Of a DNA stretch of 56,677 nucleotides, positions 33,371-42,105 are shown piece by piece. Source of the DNA: Desulfarculus sp. GTDB taxonomy: Bacteria > Desulfobacterota > Desulfarculia > Desulfarculales > Desulfarculaceae. Within the stretch, counting starts at the first letter, position 1. Every line of letters begins with the position of its first letter. The notes beneath the pieces were generated by a model. The model did no database searches. It saw nothing but the letters and a program-made list of their open reading frames with translations, and was not told where the DNA came from. The stretch spans positions 1 through 56,677 of the forward strand of contig JACQYR010000072.1 of NCBI GenBank assembly GCA_016208115.1, in the 5' to 3' direction. Made by a program: the position numbers and the translations under genes.

Positions 33371-34323
33371 TCATTTGGCCTTGAGGGACACTTTCATTGT
33401 CTGCTCTATCTGCTTACCACAGTCATTGGCCATCTTATTGATATCTTTCAAGTCCATTTTATTAGAGACATAAATGTTCACCTCACGGAGAAGCAGTCCC
33501 ACGAGAAAAAATATTGTAGTAAGCATTTCTTTGTGGTGTTTAACCGCCTGATCCAGATTGCCAGGTATGAATCCGGGCTGATAAGCTCCTCCATGAAAAA
33601 TACACCCATAAATAGTCGCATGAAGCGCTTCGGAGCAGTCGTCATAGAAAGTATTCAATGATATCATTAAAATGGCAATATCAATCAGACCACGCTGATC
33701 TATAACTTTCAACTTTTCCTCAATAGAAGTTTTAGACCACCGCGTAATAGGTCTCCCTCTCTTACTTGAAAATTTTTCAATGGCTGCCCATAGCTCTGGG
33801 TACTGGGCTAAGTCAATTTCATCGCTATGCTTTAGGGAAAACCTCTTTTCATTGATAATAATTTCTCTGTTAAACAATCGGTATGACTTTTGGTGCGAGT
33901 AGTCCACATAATTTCCTATTTCATCCTGATCACATGCTTGAAGGTAATGAAAAGTAATAATACGCTCAACAAGTGATCGCAATACAGGGTAAATCTCATT
34001 CCCAAAATTATTTTGCGCTAATTTTATTATGGAACGTACATTTGATGATATCCCCTTTAGGAGCAAGACACCCAGCGCGATACGCGCATCTTTTCTGAAA
34101 ATGGTATTTGATCCATTATCAACGCTTGTTTACCCATCAAGAACGCAAATTTATCTATAGCCGCTACTGATCCAAAGGAAAAATCCTCAGCTTTTTCCTT
34201 TGGCATGTAGTCATGCCAATCAACCCAACCGTTGCTATTATCTTCCATTATTATCGCTAATTGCCTGGTTAACTCATTATATATTGGAAAATAAATGAGA
34301 AGGCTTGCCTTCCATGGTTTCAC
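33371..34323 (-). pseudogene. DUF5677-like protein, frameshifted, low G+C
   Basis: Two frames together make one protein of about 317 aa. The N-terminal 80 residues (from MKPWKASLLIYFPIYNELTR) run to IPFSEKM. One base shift in the CCATTTTCAGAAAAG stretch (about 34,075-34,090) leads into FRKDARIALGVLLLKG and then SSNVRSIIKLAQNNFGNEIY with PVLRSLVERIITFHYL, which resembles the DUF5677 helical domain. Its function is unknown. The gene is much richer in A+T than its neighbours and is flanked by repeats, suggesting acquisition by transfer. The shift lies between short homopolymers, so a sequencing error is possible. Confidence 0.6.
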
Positions 34324-34683
34324 AGTTCGCAGGGCTGGTTAGCGTAGCGTACCCGCTGGTGACACCTCAGCACCCAATCCCAAGCCATAGAAACTGGTTA
34401 TAGGGGGGCTTTGTCGAGAATGCGCCGGCGCTTATTGCGGGAGAAAATCAGCAATAACGCTCGACCGTATCTGCGATGTACCCCCGCCCCCGCACGACCC
34501 ATCCTATTCCACCACCCCGTCCCAAGTCAAACCTCCTGTGCCTTCGGCACCTCGCCAACCATTTGCCAAACCGCCCAACCCCGCGCACTCGCGCCGGCCA
34601 TCTTCACCTTTCCCTGATATTCTTCCTGCTCCCCCTCTGAAAGCCCGCAGGGCCAGCCAGGACACTGCCTTGCCCGGCCCGCC
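34324..34683. other. Gap with decayed repeats, no gene
   Basis: It holds a decayed GGGTTAGCG-type hairpin (about 34338), a GCGCTTATTGC/GCAATAACGC inverted repeat near 34430-34460, and a decayed two-hairpin unit at 34532-34559. No coding region is supported. Confidence 0.6.
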
Positions 34684-35472
34684 CTACAGCGCTGGCACCT
34701 GCACCGGCTGCAAACCGTGCACTTGCTGGCCTGCCTTCTTGGGAAGACACAACATGTTCTTGGAGACGATCTCGCCGAAGACGTTTTCCGGGTCGCCGGC
34801 GAAGTTTTGGGGGTTGTACAGCGGCGGCATGTGCCAGTACATGCTGTAGCCCAGGCTGTCAATGAAGCGGATCAGGTCATTCGACTTTTCGGGGCGGTCG
34901 TTTTCCACGTACAGCACCGGTGACAGCGCCGCGATGGACCGCGCGGCACCTTGCAGCACCTCCTGCTCCATGCCCTCCACGTCTATTTTGAGGAAATGGC
35001 ACTTGGGCAGCCCCAGGTTGTCCACGGTCATCACGGGCATGGTTTCCCCGCTCTGGAAGCTGCCCAGGCCCAGCCCGCCAAAATTGTTGGCCTGAGAGTA
35101 ATCAAGGGGGGGCACCACGATATGACCCGGGGCCTTGCCGGCCGCGGCGTTGAAGCAAAGCACGTTGGTAATGCTGTTGAGCGCCAGGTTGGCGCAGAGG
35201 GTCTGGTAAACGATGCGCTGCGGCTCGAAGGCCAGCACCGCGCCGGTGGGGCCGGCCGCTTGCGCCAGCCAGACCGTGTGGGCGCCGATGTTGGCGCCGA
35301 CCTCGACGACTATCTGGCCCGGCTTGACCAACTGTTGGAACAGGTCAATTTCTCCCTGGGAAAACTCGCCGTATTTATCCAAGGAGCGGCCAATGTAGAG
35401 GTCATGGATGTTGTAGAGCATCATGCCGTGGCGGCATTGCTTCAGGCGATTGATTTGCGGAAATGAGGACAC
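34684..35472 (-). CDS. FkbM family methyltransferase
   Basis: This 262-aa SAM-dependent methyltransferase has motif I VVEVGANIGAHTVWLAQAAG, then AFEPQRIVYQTLCANLALN, and the FkbM-specific FLKIDVEGMEQEVLQGA. Family members O-methylate sugars or polyketides; the substrate here cannot be told. It stands alone between a repeat-rich gap and the Cache gene. The C-terminal 15 residues (QQVHGLQPVQVPAL) look like a non-conserved extension. Confidence 0.9.
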   Translation of the reverse strand: MSSFPQINRLKQCRHGMMLYNIHDLYIGRSLDKYGEFSQGEIDLFQQLVKPGQIVVEVGANIGAHTVWLAQAAGPTGAVLAFEPQRIVYQTLCANLALNSITNVLCFNAAAGKAPGHIVVPPLDYSQANNFGGLGLGSFQSGETMPVMTVDNLGLPKCHFLKIDVEGMEQEVLQGAARSIAALSPVLYVENDRPEKSNDLIRFIDSLGYSMYWHMPPLYNPQNFAGDPENVFGEIVSKNMLCLPKKAGQQVHGLQPVQVPAL

Positions 35473-35697
35473 GGCATTGCTCCTGTCTGCGAGCCCTGAC
35501 CTTAAGATGGTGCTCCATGTCGCCTAACACACAGTTGGCTGATCCGCATGACACGCCTTTTGACGGCTTGGCGCAAGCAATTTATGGCCATCGCGTGAAA
35601 CATGTTCCCGCCGCTGAAATCACCCTTGGCGACGCAGTCCAACCGCTGGCGCCGGCCATGGTTGGCCCAAGGCTGCCCAGATCATCAGCCTGCCCAA

Positions 35698-35727
35698 TTG
35701 ACCGCCCTTCCGCCGGCTCGCTATACT
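35698..35727 (+). promoter_or_regulatory. Candidate promoter of the Cache-domain gene
   Basis: TTGACC (35698-35703) and TATACT (35722-35727) are separated by 18 bp. They lie 35 bp upstream of the start codon, which has AGGAGG nearby. Confidence 0.6.
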
Positions 35728-35761
35728 TGTTACTAGCAAACTCTACTCAGGAGGTCCCCCC

Positions 35762-36265
35762 ATGCTCAAAAAGTTCAACGTGATCGCGCTAGCCCTGCTC
35801 CTCACCCTCACCTTCCTGACCACGGCGGCGTTTGCCGCCAAGCCCGCCAAGGCCCCGGCCAAGTACGCGGCCCAGGAAAAGCAGATCAAGGCCCTGGTGG
35901 CCAAGGCGGCGGGGCTCATCAAGGCCAAGGGCGAGGCGGCCATGGCCGAGATCAACGCCAACAAGGATGGCCGCTGGGGCAAGGCGCCCACGGGCATCTT
36001 CGTCAGCGGCGCTGATGGCCTGGAGCTGGCCAACGCCGTGGAGCCGGCTTCGGTGGGCAAGAACCTGTGGGGCTACAAGGACCCTGACGGCAAGCTGGTG
36101 GTGCAGGAGCAGTGGAAGCTGGTCAAGGCCAAGGGCAAGGGCTGGTACGAGGGCAAGTGGGCCAAGCCGGGCACCGACAAGCCCGTGCCTTGCCGCAGCT
36201 ACGTGAAGGGCGTCAAGGCCAAGGGCAAGCAGTACCTGGTGGGCGCGGCCTACTACCCCGAGTAG
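35762..36265 (+). CDS. Exported single-Cache-domain protein
   Basis: This 167-aa protein has a signal peptide (residues 1-25, LALLLTLTFLTTAAFA). The mature part shows KALVAKAAGLIKAKGEAAMA, GIFVSGADGLELANAVEPAS and GKNLWGYKDPDGKLVVQEQW, typical of the sCache_2 ligand-binding fold, and ends VKAKGKQYLVGAAYYPE. Unlike most Cache proteins it has no kinase or chemoreceptor domain, so it is a free periplasmic sensor or binding protein. It has its own promoter candidate. Confidence 0.85.
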   Translation: MLKKFNVIALALLLTLTFLTTAAFAAKPAKAPAKYAAQEKQIKALVAKAAGLIKAKGEAAMAEINANKDGRWGKAPTGIFVSGADGLELANAVEPASVGKNLWGYKDPDGKLVVQEQWKLVKAKGKGWYEGKWAKPGTDKPVPCRSYVKGVKAKGKQYLVGAAYYPE

Positions 36266-36346
36266 ACACCGCCGCGTCAGTGACCGGCCCCGGCGGCGGA
36301 TGGCCGTTGCCGGGGCCGTGGCTCCCCCTACCCTGCCCGTCCTCTC

Positions 36347-37177
36347 TCAGTCAGAGCTTGGCGGCCGCCACGGCGAATCGCTCAGGTAGCTCCGCACCAT
36401 GTTCTCGCCGCTGAAGTCCAGTTGGGTGAGGTAGTCTATCTGCTGGCGCCCGCCCAGGAGCTTCTTGCGGATGCGTTTCACCGGCCAGCCCTGACCGTGC
36501 AACTCCAGCACGCGCTGGCCTATCTCTTCCAGGTAGGCGATTTTGTCGGCTAGCTCCTGGGCGGGGTTATCCACCACGCTGCCCGAACCGCAGAACAGCC
36601 GCGCTATGTCCAGGGCCGCCATCTTCTTCATTGAGGCGATGATTCCCCACACGTCATAGCCGGCGCGCAGGCCCCGGTCGCGGCCACCCACGTAGGCGTC
36701 GCCGCAGAAGAGCCAGCCCTCATGGGGCTCGTGGAGGCAGACGTGGTCCGGCCAGTGGCCAGGGGTGTGCAGCACATCGAAGCGGTGATGCTCGGTCTCG
36801 ATGACCCCTGGCGCCTCCTGGGCCTGGCAGGTGGCGGGCCAGCCCCATAGCACCTTCTGGTAGGGCATGAGCGGCGGCCGGGGGGCCTCGCCCCGCAGGA
36901 TGGGCAGGGCCAGGGCGTGGGCGTACACCTTGGCCCCGCGCAGGCGCTGCAAGGGTTCGTTGCCGGCCACGTGGTCCTCGTGGCTGTGGGTGGCCACGAC
37001 GGTGTGTACCGGCAGGGGCTCCAGGGCGGCCAGCAGCTCGGGCACGGTGTGCTGGCAGCCGCTGTCCACCATCAGGCCGTCCACGTGGAAGCAGGCGGTG
37101 TAGTAGCGCCCTCGGCCCAGCAGGGTGCGGGCCAGGCGGAAGCCGGTGACGGGTCCGTGCTTTTTTATATGGATCAT
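36347..37177 (-). CDS. Metallo-beta-lactamase-fold hydrolase
   Basis: This 276-aa protein has THSHEDHVAGN (the HxHxDH metal motif), HTPGHWPDHVCL and FCGDAYVG, all metal ligands of the MBL fold. A long helical C-terminus follows (residues 200-276). It belongs to the glyoxalase II-like/MBLAC group; the substrate is unknown. It faces the Cache gene tail to tail. Confidence 0.85.
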   Translation of the reverse strand: MIHIKKHGPVTGFRLARTLLGRGRYYTACFHVDGLMVDSGCQHTVPELLAALEPLPVHTVVATHSHEDHVAGNEPLQRLRGAKVYAHALALPILRGEAPRPPLMPYQKVLWGWPATCQAQEAPGVIETEHHRFDVLHTPGHWPDHVCLHEPHEGWLFCGDAYVGGRDRGLRAGYDVWGIIASMKKMAALDIARLFCGSGSVVDNPAQELADKIAYLEEIGQRVLELHGQGWPVKRIRKKLLGGRQQIDYLTQLDFSGENMVRSYLSDSPWRPPSSD

Positions 37178-37327
37178 GGAATTGCCCCAGGGCTAGGAAG
37201 GCGTGCGGGCGGTGCCTACCAGCCATATCCTAGGGCTTAGCAGTGAATACGGTTCAAGGAAAGGGGAAAAATAACGGCCCTCCCTCGCCGCGAGGCCAGG
37301 GGGGCCGGGTCGCCAGCCAAACGATGG

Positions 37328-37507
37328 TTACTGGTCCAGGGCCTTGAGCCGGGCCTGGGCCTCCTTGAGGCGCTCCTCCAGGTCCTCCACGCGCTGCCAC
37401 TGCCAGGGGCGCACCGAGTGGGCCGGCAGGGCGGCCCGGGCCTCGGCCAACTCGGCGGCCAGGGCGGTTACCTGGGCCTCCAGTTCCTGGCGGGAGGCGC
37501 TGCTCAT
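37328..37507 (-). CDS. Small coiled-coil protein
   Basis: This 59-aa protein is almost wholly helical with heptad spacing (QELEAQVTALAAELAEARA, then RVEDLEERLKEAQARLKAL). The ATG overlaps the flavodoxin stop as ATGA, so it is cotranslated. I do not recognise the family; it could be a partner of the flavodoxin. Confidence 0.6.
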   Translation of the reverse strand: MSSASRQELEAQVTALAAELAEARAALPAHSVRPWQWQRVEDLEERLKEAQARLKALDQ

Positions 37508-37935
37508 GCCTTGCTGGCCATGGTCTTGCCATAGCCTTGCGACATGGGGATGCCGCCCTCCAGGACGGCGGATTTGAGCCGCAGGCAGTCGCCGGCCATG
37601 TTCATGTTCAGCACGTGCTTCATGGTGTTGTAGGTGCGCTCCGAGCCCTCGCCCGACCAGCCGAAGGCCCCGAAGGCCCCGCCGCACTTGCCGGAGAGGC
37701 CGGCCTTCTCGGCCAGGAAGAGCAGTTGCTTCATGCTCTCCATCATCTCGCCGTGGTAGGTGGCCGAGCCGAAGGCGTAGGCGTCGTAGCCCGCCAGGTC
37801 CTCGGCCTTCTTGATCTCGGTGGCGCTTTTCACCTCGGCCTCCATGCCGCTCAGGCGCATGCCCTCGGCGATCAGTTCGGCGATCTTCTTGGTCTGTGCG
37901 GTGCGGCTGGCGTACACGATCAAGCCTTTAGCCAT
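37504..37935 (-). CDS. Flavodoxin
   Basis: This 143-aa protein starts MAKGLIVYASRTAQTKKIAE with the FMN phosphate loop (ASRTAQTKK in place of the usual S/TxTGxT), the FGSATYHGEMMESM loop around the isoalloxazine ring and GAFGAFGWSGEGS. It carries electrons at low potential. The P-loop is atypical. It is the first gene of a pair with the coiled-coil protein, in a neighbourhood of small redox genes. Confidence 0.8.
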   Translation of the reverse strand: MAKGLIVYASRTAQTKKIAELIAEGMRLSGMEAEVKSATEIKKAEDLAGYDAYAFGSATYHGEMMESMKQLLFLAEKAGLSGKCGGAFGAFGWSGEGSERTYNTMKHVLNMNMAGDCLRLKSAVLEGGIPMSQGYGKTMASKA

Positions 37936-38075
37936 GTGGCTTCTGTCTCCTTGCCCGGTGCCCGGGCTGGCATAAACGGGCCGCTTGGCGTTAGCGCGTC
38001 AGCGACGCCGCCGGCTCCCGTTGGGGGGTTGGTGGGGCCAACAGAATCCTCTTCTCTGGGCGCCAGGGGTGAGGA

Positions 38076-38654
38076 TCACCCTTGGCCGCTGGCCACGGCC
38101 CGGCCCAGTTGGCGGGCCTCCTCCAGCACCTCGGGGTGGTCGCCCACGCTGCCTTTGCCCTCGATGCCCCGGTGCATCAGCCCGCCATGGTAGCTCATGT
38201 CCATGGCGTCGAAGAAATACTTGGCCGTCAGCTCCACGCCCTGGAAGAGGTTCTGGCCCTTGGTGGCGCCCACGGCGATGAGGTAGCCCCGGCCGCCCTC
38301 GTACTTGCCGCGCTCCTTGCCCTTCTTGAGCAGGCGCTTGGCCCAGCAGGCCTGGGTGCGGTCAATCAGGGCCTTGGCCTGGGCCGGCACGTTGTAAAAA
38401 AAGATGGGCGTGGCCAGGATGACCGCCTGGGCTTCCTCCAATAGGGGGTAGACCTTGTCCATGTCGTCGCCCACCACGCACTGGCCGGTCTCGTCGCAGC
38501 CGCCGCACTCCAGGCAGCCTGATATGTCCAGGTCACGCACGTACACGGTCTTGACCTCGGCCCCGGCCGCGCGGGCGGCCTCCAGGGCCTGGTCCAACAG
38601 GATATCGCTGTTGCCGCCCTGGCGGGGGCTGCCGTAGATTCCCAGCACTTTCAT
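38076..38654 (-). CDS. Iron-sulfur flavoprotein / NADPH-dependent FMN reductase-like
   Basis: This 192-aa protein starts MKVLGIYGSPRQGGNSDILL, the FMN-binding loop of the family. CLECGGCDETGQC resembles the compact cysteine motif of archaeal and clostridial iron-sulfur flavoproteins. FFYNVPAQAKALIDRTQACW is also conserved. It likely passes electrons from ferredoxin or similar donors. No partner is fixed by context beyond the redox-gene neighbourhood. Confidence 0.85.
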   Translation of the reverse strand: MKVLGIYGSPRQGGNSDILLDQALEAARAAGAEVKTVYVRDLDISGCLECGGCDETGQCVVGDDMDKVYPLLEEAQAVILATPIFFYNVPAQAKALIDRTQACWAKRLLKKGKERGKYEGGRGYLIAVGATKGQNLFQGVELTAKYFFDAMDMSYHGGLMHRGIEGKGSVGDHPEVLEEARQLGRAVASGQG

Positions 38655-38721
38655 CTGGCGGTCCGTTTCTCAAGCACCGGGCCGGCCGCCCCTGGGGCGC
38701 CACGGGCGGCCGGCCAACGGT

Positions 38722-39072
38722 TCAGGCGAAGGTGATGATGTCAAAGCCCTGCTGAATGAAGGGGGCCATGCCGGCGTGGCCGGACATGTCGTCCAGGAGC
38801 GGCAGGCCCAGGCGCTCGGCCTCCTCCAGGGTGGCCGACTTGGCCGCGCAGGCCCGGCACAGGCCGGCCAGCAGCCCCGCCTGGCGCACCTGATCGAACA
38901 GGCCCCCGAAGGGGCCGTAGCCGGCGCCGAATTGGGAGGCCAGCTTGGTGGCCGTCCCCTCCACCACCAGCCTTACCTGGTGCCCCTGGCCATGCAGGTC
39001 CAGGGCATTGAGCAGGGCGTGGGCGAAACAGGCCATCTCACCATTGAAGGCGAACAGGGCCAAATTGCGCAC
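38722..39072 (-). CDS. DsrE-like protein
   Basis: This 116-aa protein starts MRNLALFAFNGEMACFAHAL and has the DsrE/F fold pattern with GLCRACAAKSATLEEAERLG, which places Cys residues in a loop as in sulfur-relay members, then LPLLDDMSGHAGMAPFIQQG. It may bind or carry sulfur. It lies between the FMN reductase-like gene and two rubredoxin-type genes. Confidence 0.75.
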   Translation of the reverse strand: MRNLALFAFNGEMACFAHALLNALDLHGQGHQVRLVVEGTATKLASQFGAGYGPFGGLFDQVRQAGLLAGLCRACAAKSATLEEAERLGLPLLDDMSGHAGMAPFIQQGFDIITFA

Positions 39073-39137
39073 GGCGTTCCTCCCGCTGCCTTGAGCAAAG
39101 ATGCCGCGTTCTGCGCGGAGCGCGCCGCCCGGCCGCC

Positions 39138-39311
39138 TTAGCCCAGGCGCTTATCCTGGCCGGTGCCGGTGCAGTCGGGGGTGTAGCAGCTAACGTCCAG
39201 GAACTCGCATTTTTCCTTGCAGGCGGGGCAGGTCTCGGGCGGCGGAGGGGTGGCGGTCAAGGTGTAGCCGCACTTGGAGCACTTCCAGGTATTCTGCGCG
39301 TTCTGCATCAT
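39138..39311 (-). CDS. Rubredoxin-like small protein
   Basis: This 57-aa protein has [30 protein letters not shown], written here as its two cysteine pairs CSKCGY and CPACKE. They match the iron site of rubrerythrin-type rubredoxin domains. An extra C-terminal pair ([11 protein letters not shown]) is unusual. It lies 41 bp after the true rubredoxin gene, so they are probably cotranscribed. Confidence 0.8.
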   Translation of the reverse strand: MMQNAQNTWKCSKCGYTLTATPPPPETCPACKEKCEFLDVSCYTPDCTGTGQDKRLG

Positions 39312-39352
39312 GTCTCCTCGGTTTATCTGGGTTGGGGACGTCCGGCCCAGGC

Positions 39353-39556
39353 CTAGCAGGCCGTGGTGCTGCCCGGGCCGGCCAGGGGACGGAACATCTT
39401 CCTGCTCGCGCCGCAGACCGGGCAGCAGTAGTCCTCGGGCATGTCCGTCCAGCAGGTGCCGGCGGGCACCTTGCGTTTCTTGCAACCCTTGTCGGGGTTG
39501 TAGATATAGCCGCAGTTGCTGGTCTGGCACTGGTACATCTCTTCGGGTTTGGCCAC
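39353..39556 (-). CDS. Rubredoxin with a CX4C first knuckle
   Basis: This 67-aa protein has [18 protein letters not shown] and then [18 protein letters not shown]. The second cysteine knuckle is standard (CPVCG), but the first is C-x4-C rather than C-x2-C, a variant known from type-2 rubredoxins of Desulfovibrio desulfuricans. The GTG at 39556 is chosen as start because of GGGAGG upstream. It carries one iron and single electrons, often in oxygen or superoxide detoxification. Confidence 0.88.
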   Translation of the reverse strand: MAKPEEMYQCQTSNCGYIYNPDKGCKKRKVPAGTCWTDMPEDYCCPVCGASRKMFRPLAGPGSTTAC

Positions 39557-39745
39557 GACTGCCTCCCTGGTGTTGACCGGGTTTGCGCGCACATCCTTTT
39601 TTTAGTATGGCATAAGCGAGGGCGCGGTAAATACCATTTTATCGCCAACGATTACTATTACTATTAAATCGGCTTTTTCAATTCTGTCAACCAGGCCGGC
39701 AGGGACGTCTCCTGGCGGACGAGCCGACGCGGCAAAAAAGAACGT

Positions 39746-41446
39746 TCACGGCCTCGGCTGGGCCAGGCGCTCCAACTCTTCCCATTGGGCAAAGGCCTCT
39801 TCCATCTCCGACTCCAACTCGGCCAGGCGGGCGCTGATGGCCGTCACCTGCCTGCCGGCCTTGGCGTACAGGGCCGGGTCAGCCACCTTGTTGAGCAACA
39901 GGGCCTGTTCCCTCTCCATATCCTCGATGCGCCGGGGCAGGTCTTCCAGGTCGCGGCGCTGCTGAAAGCTGAGCCCCCGCTGCCCGGCCGGGGGCGGACT
40001 CTTGACCCGCTTGGCGGCCTTGGGCTTGACCGGGGCCTGTTCCTGCTGGGGCCGGCGCTGGGCCAGCCAGTCGTCGTAGCCGCCGGCGTACTCCCCCACC
40101 CGTCCGTGGCCCTCCATTACCAGGGTGCCCGCCGCCACGTTGTTGAGGAACTGCCGGTCGTGGCTGACCAAGAGCACCGTGCCCTCGAACTCCACCAAAA
40201 GGTTCTCCAGCAGCCCCAGGGTGTCCTGGTCCAGGTCGTTGGTGGGCTCGTCCAGCACCAGCAGGTTGGCCGGCTTGGCGAAAAGCTTGGCCAGCAGCAG
40301 GCGGTTGCGCTCTCCCCCCGAGACCGCCAGGTTTTCCTGCACGGTCTGGTCCAGGTCCAGCTCCTGGCGCATCTGATCGAAATAGGCCATCTCCAGGTTG
40401 GCCCCCTGGCGCACCTGGCCGGCCTGGGGGCTGAGCTGGCCCAGGAGAACCTTCAGCAGGGTGGTCTTGCCCGAGCCGTTGGGGCCGATGATGCTTATCT
40501 TGTCGCCCCGCAGGATGAGGGTGCTGAAATCGCGTATCACCGGCGCGGCCTCATAGGCGAAGGTCACCTCCTGGGCCTCGGCCACCACCTTGCCCGACAA
40601 CCCGGCCAACTGGGCGCGCAGCCTGGCCGAGCCCAGCACCTCCCGGCGTTTGGCCCGCTCGGCCCGCATGTCCATGAGCCGGCGTACCCGCCCCTCGTCC
40701 CGGGTGCGCCGCGCCTTCACCCCCCGGTGGAGCCATTCCTCCTCCTGGGCCATTTTCTTGTCGAACCTGGCCCGCTGCTCCTGCTCGGTCAGCAGGGCGT
40801 CCTCCCGGCGCTGCACGAACTGGTCATAGGGGCAGTTCCAGTCAAAGATCTGGCCCCGGTCCAGCTCCACCACCCGGGTGGCCAGGTTGCGGGCAAAGGC
40901 GCGATCGTGGCTGACGAAGACCATGGCCCCCGGGTAGCCGGATAGGTACTGCTCCAGCCAGACGATGGACTCGATGTCCAGGTGGTTGGTGGGCTCGTCC
41001 AGGAGCAGCAGCCCCGGCCCGGCGGCCAGGGCCTGGGCCAGGAGCACCCGGCGTTGCAGGCCCCCGGAGAGGGTCTCCACGCGGGCCTGGGGCTCCAGGC
41101 CCAGGCGGCTGAGCATGGCGCGCAATTGGTGCTCGGTCCGCCAGGCCTCCGGCTCCAGGCCTGGCCCGGCCTCCTGGCCGCCGGCGGCCACCTGTTGCAC
41201 CTGGCCCGCCAGGCCGCCGGGCACATCCTGGGACAGGTAGCTGGTTCTCAGGCCCAGGGCGCGGCTGACCTCGCCGGACTGGGGCGGCAGCAGACCGGCC
41301 AGGAGCTTGAGCAAGCTGGACTTGCCCGCGCCGTTGCGCCCCAAGAGGCACACCCGTTCACCGGGCTCCACCCGGAAGCTGACCCGGTCCAGAAGCAGGG
41401 GCCCGCCAAAGGCCAGGCTCACGTCAAAAAGATTTATCAGGGCCAT
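39746..41446 (-). CDS. uup: ABC-F ATPase, Uup type
   Basis: This 566-aa protein has two ABC cassettes: GRNGAGKSS and LSGGLQRR, then GPNGSGKTT and SGGERNRLLLAKL with DEPTNDLD. They are joined by a linker (about residues 220-290) and followed by a C-terminal coiled coil (residues 490-566) that binds DNA in Uup. There are no membrane segments. ABC-F proteins act on ribosomes; Uup also affects precise transposon excision. It is a single gene divergent from nothing. Confidence 0.9.
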   Translation of the reverse strand: MALINLFDVSLAFGGPLLLDRVSFRVEPGERVCLLGRNGAGKSSLLKLLAGLLPPQSGEVSRALGLRTSYLSQDVPGGLAGQVQQVAAGGQEAGPGLEPEAWRTEHQLRAMLSRLGLEPQARVETLSGGLQRRVLLAQALAAGPGLLLLDEPTNHLDIESIVWLEQYLSGYPGAMVFVSHDRAFARNLATRVVELDRGQIFDWNCPYDQFVQRREDALLTEQEQRARFDKKMAQEEEWLHRGVKARRTRDEGRVRRLMDMRAERAKRREVLGSARLRAQLAGLSGKVVAEAQEVTFAYEAAPVIRDFSTLILRGDKISIIGPNGSGKTTLLKVLLGQLSPQAGQVRQGANLEMAYFDQMRQELDLDQTVQENLAVSGGERNRLLLAKLFAKPANLLVLDEPTNDLDQDTLGLLENLLVEFEGTVLLVSHDRQFLNNVAAGTLVMEGHGRVGEYAGGYDDWLAQRRPQQEQAPVKPKAAKRVKSPPPAGQRGLSFQQRRDLEDLPRRIEDMEREQALLLNKVADPALYAKAGRQVTAISARLAELESEMEEAFAQWEELERLAQPRP

Positions 41447-41585
41447 GGCCGCTCTCCGCCGCGCAAGACAGATGCAAGGCTATTGGGTGTTGAATGCCTT
41501 GAATCATACCCTGCGCCGGCCGATGCTTCATTAAGGCCCTGGCGGGCGCGGAAGGTGCCGCCGCCGCTGGCCGGGAGAGAGGCCT

Positions 41586-41996
41586 TTAGCCCCTGGGAGG
41601 CGCCTCCCCTGGCTGGCCGGGCCGCCCTGCCGAGAGCCAGGCCTGGAACTGTTCCACCAGCGCCCAGAAGGTGGCCACCTCTTCCTGGCCGGCCTGTGTC
41701 AGCCGCGCCCCACCCCCCCCCCGGCCGCCAGCGCGCCGTTCCACCAGGGGCTGGCCGGCGGCCTGGTTCATCTCCCGCACCAGGCCCCAGGCGTGGCGGT
41801 AGCTCATGTCCATGGAGCGGGCCGCCGCCGCCACCGAGCCCGTCTGGCCGATGCGCTCCAGGAGCACCACCCGGCCCCAGGACAGGTAGGTCTGGCCGTC
41901 CCTCTCCAGCCAGATGCGCCCCTTGACCTGGAGGCCCTGGCCGGCCGGGGCCTGGGCCAGGGCGTTGTCGCCGGGCTGCTGGTGTCGGCGGGGCAT
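41586..41996 (-). CDS. ModE-type molybdate-responsive regulator (DNA-binding domain only)
   Basis: This 136-aa protein has the ModE/LysR-like winged helix: GRVVLLERIGQTGSVAAAAR, then SMDMSYRHAWGLVREMNQAA, GGGARLTQAGQ and a C-terminal helix. It lacks the molybdate-binding MOP domains of E. coli ModE, so it may sense through another factor or bind constitutively. It is divergent from modA across a 109-bp space containing a 26-bp palindrome, its likely operator. Confidence 0.85.
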   Translation of the reverse strand: MPRRHQQPGDNALAQAPAGQGLQVKGRIWLERDGQTYLSWGRVVLLERIGQTGSVAAAARSMDMSYRHAWGLVREMNQAAGQPLVERRAGGRGGGGARLTQAGQEEVATFWALVEQFQAWLSAGRPGQPGEAPPRG

Positions 41997-42029
41997 GGCG
42001 GACTCCTTGACGAGGGTGCAAAAAAAAGA

Positions 42030-42074
42030 TTGGTCTATCGCGCGTCATGCGATATGTTTTGCAAAACATATCGC
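42030..42074 (+). promoter_or_regulatory. modABC promoter overlapped by a 26-bp perfect palindrome
   Basis: TTGGTC (42030-42035) and TATGTT (42053-42058), 17 bp apart, form a promoter for modA. A perfect palindrome (42049-42074; half-site GCGATATGTTTTG) covers the -10 box. A regulator bound there would block transcription. It is the likely site of the divergent ModE-type protein. Confidence 0.75.
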
Positions 42075-42105
42075 AAGCCCGGCTTCCTGCGCAAGGAGGA
42101 AAGAC

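Noticed and set aside
35463-35783. Possible 106-aa gene before the Cache gene
   Set aside because: It overlaps a good promoter and the Cache start, has no ribosome site and no recognisable motif.
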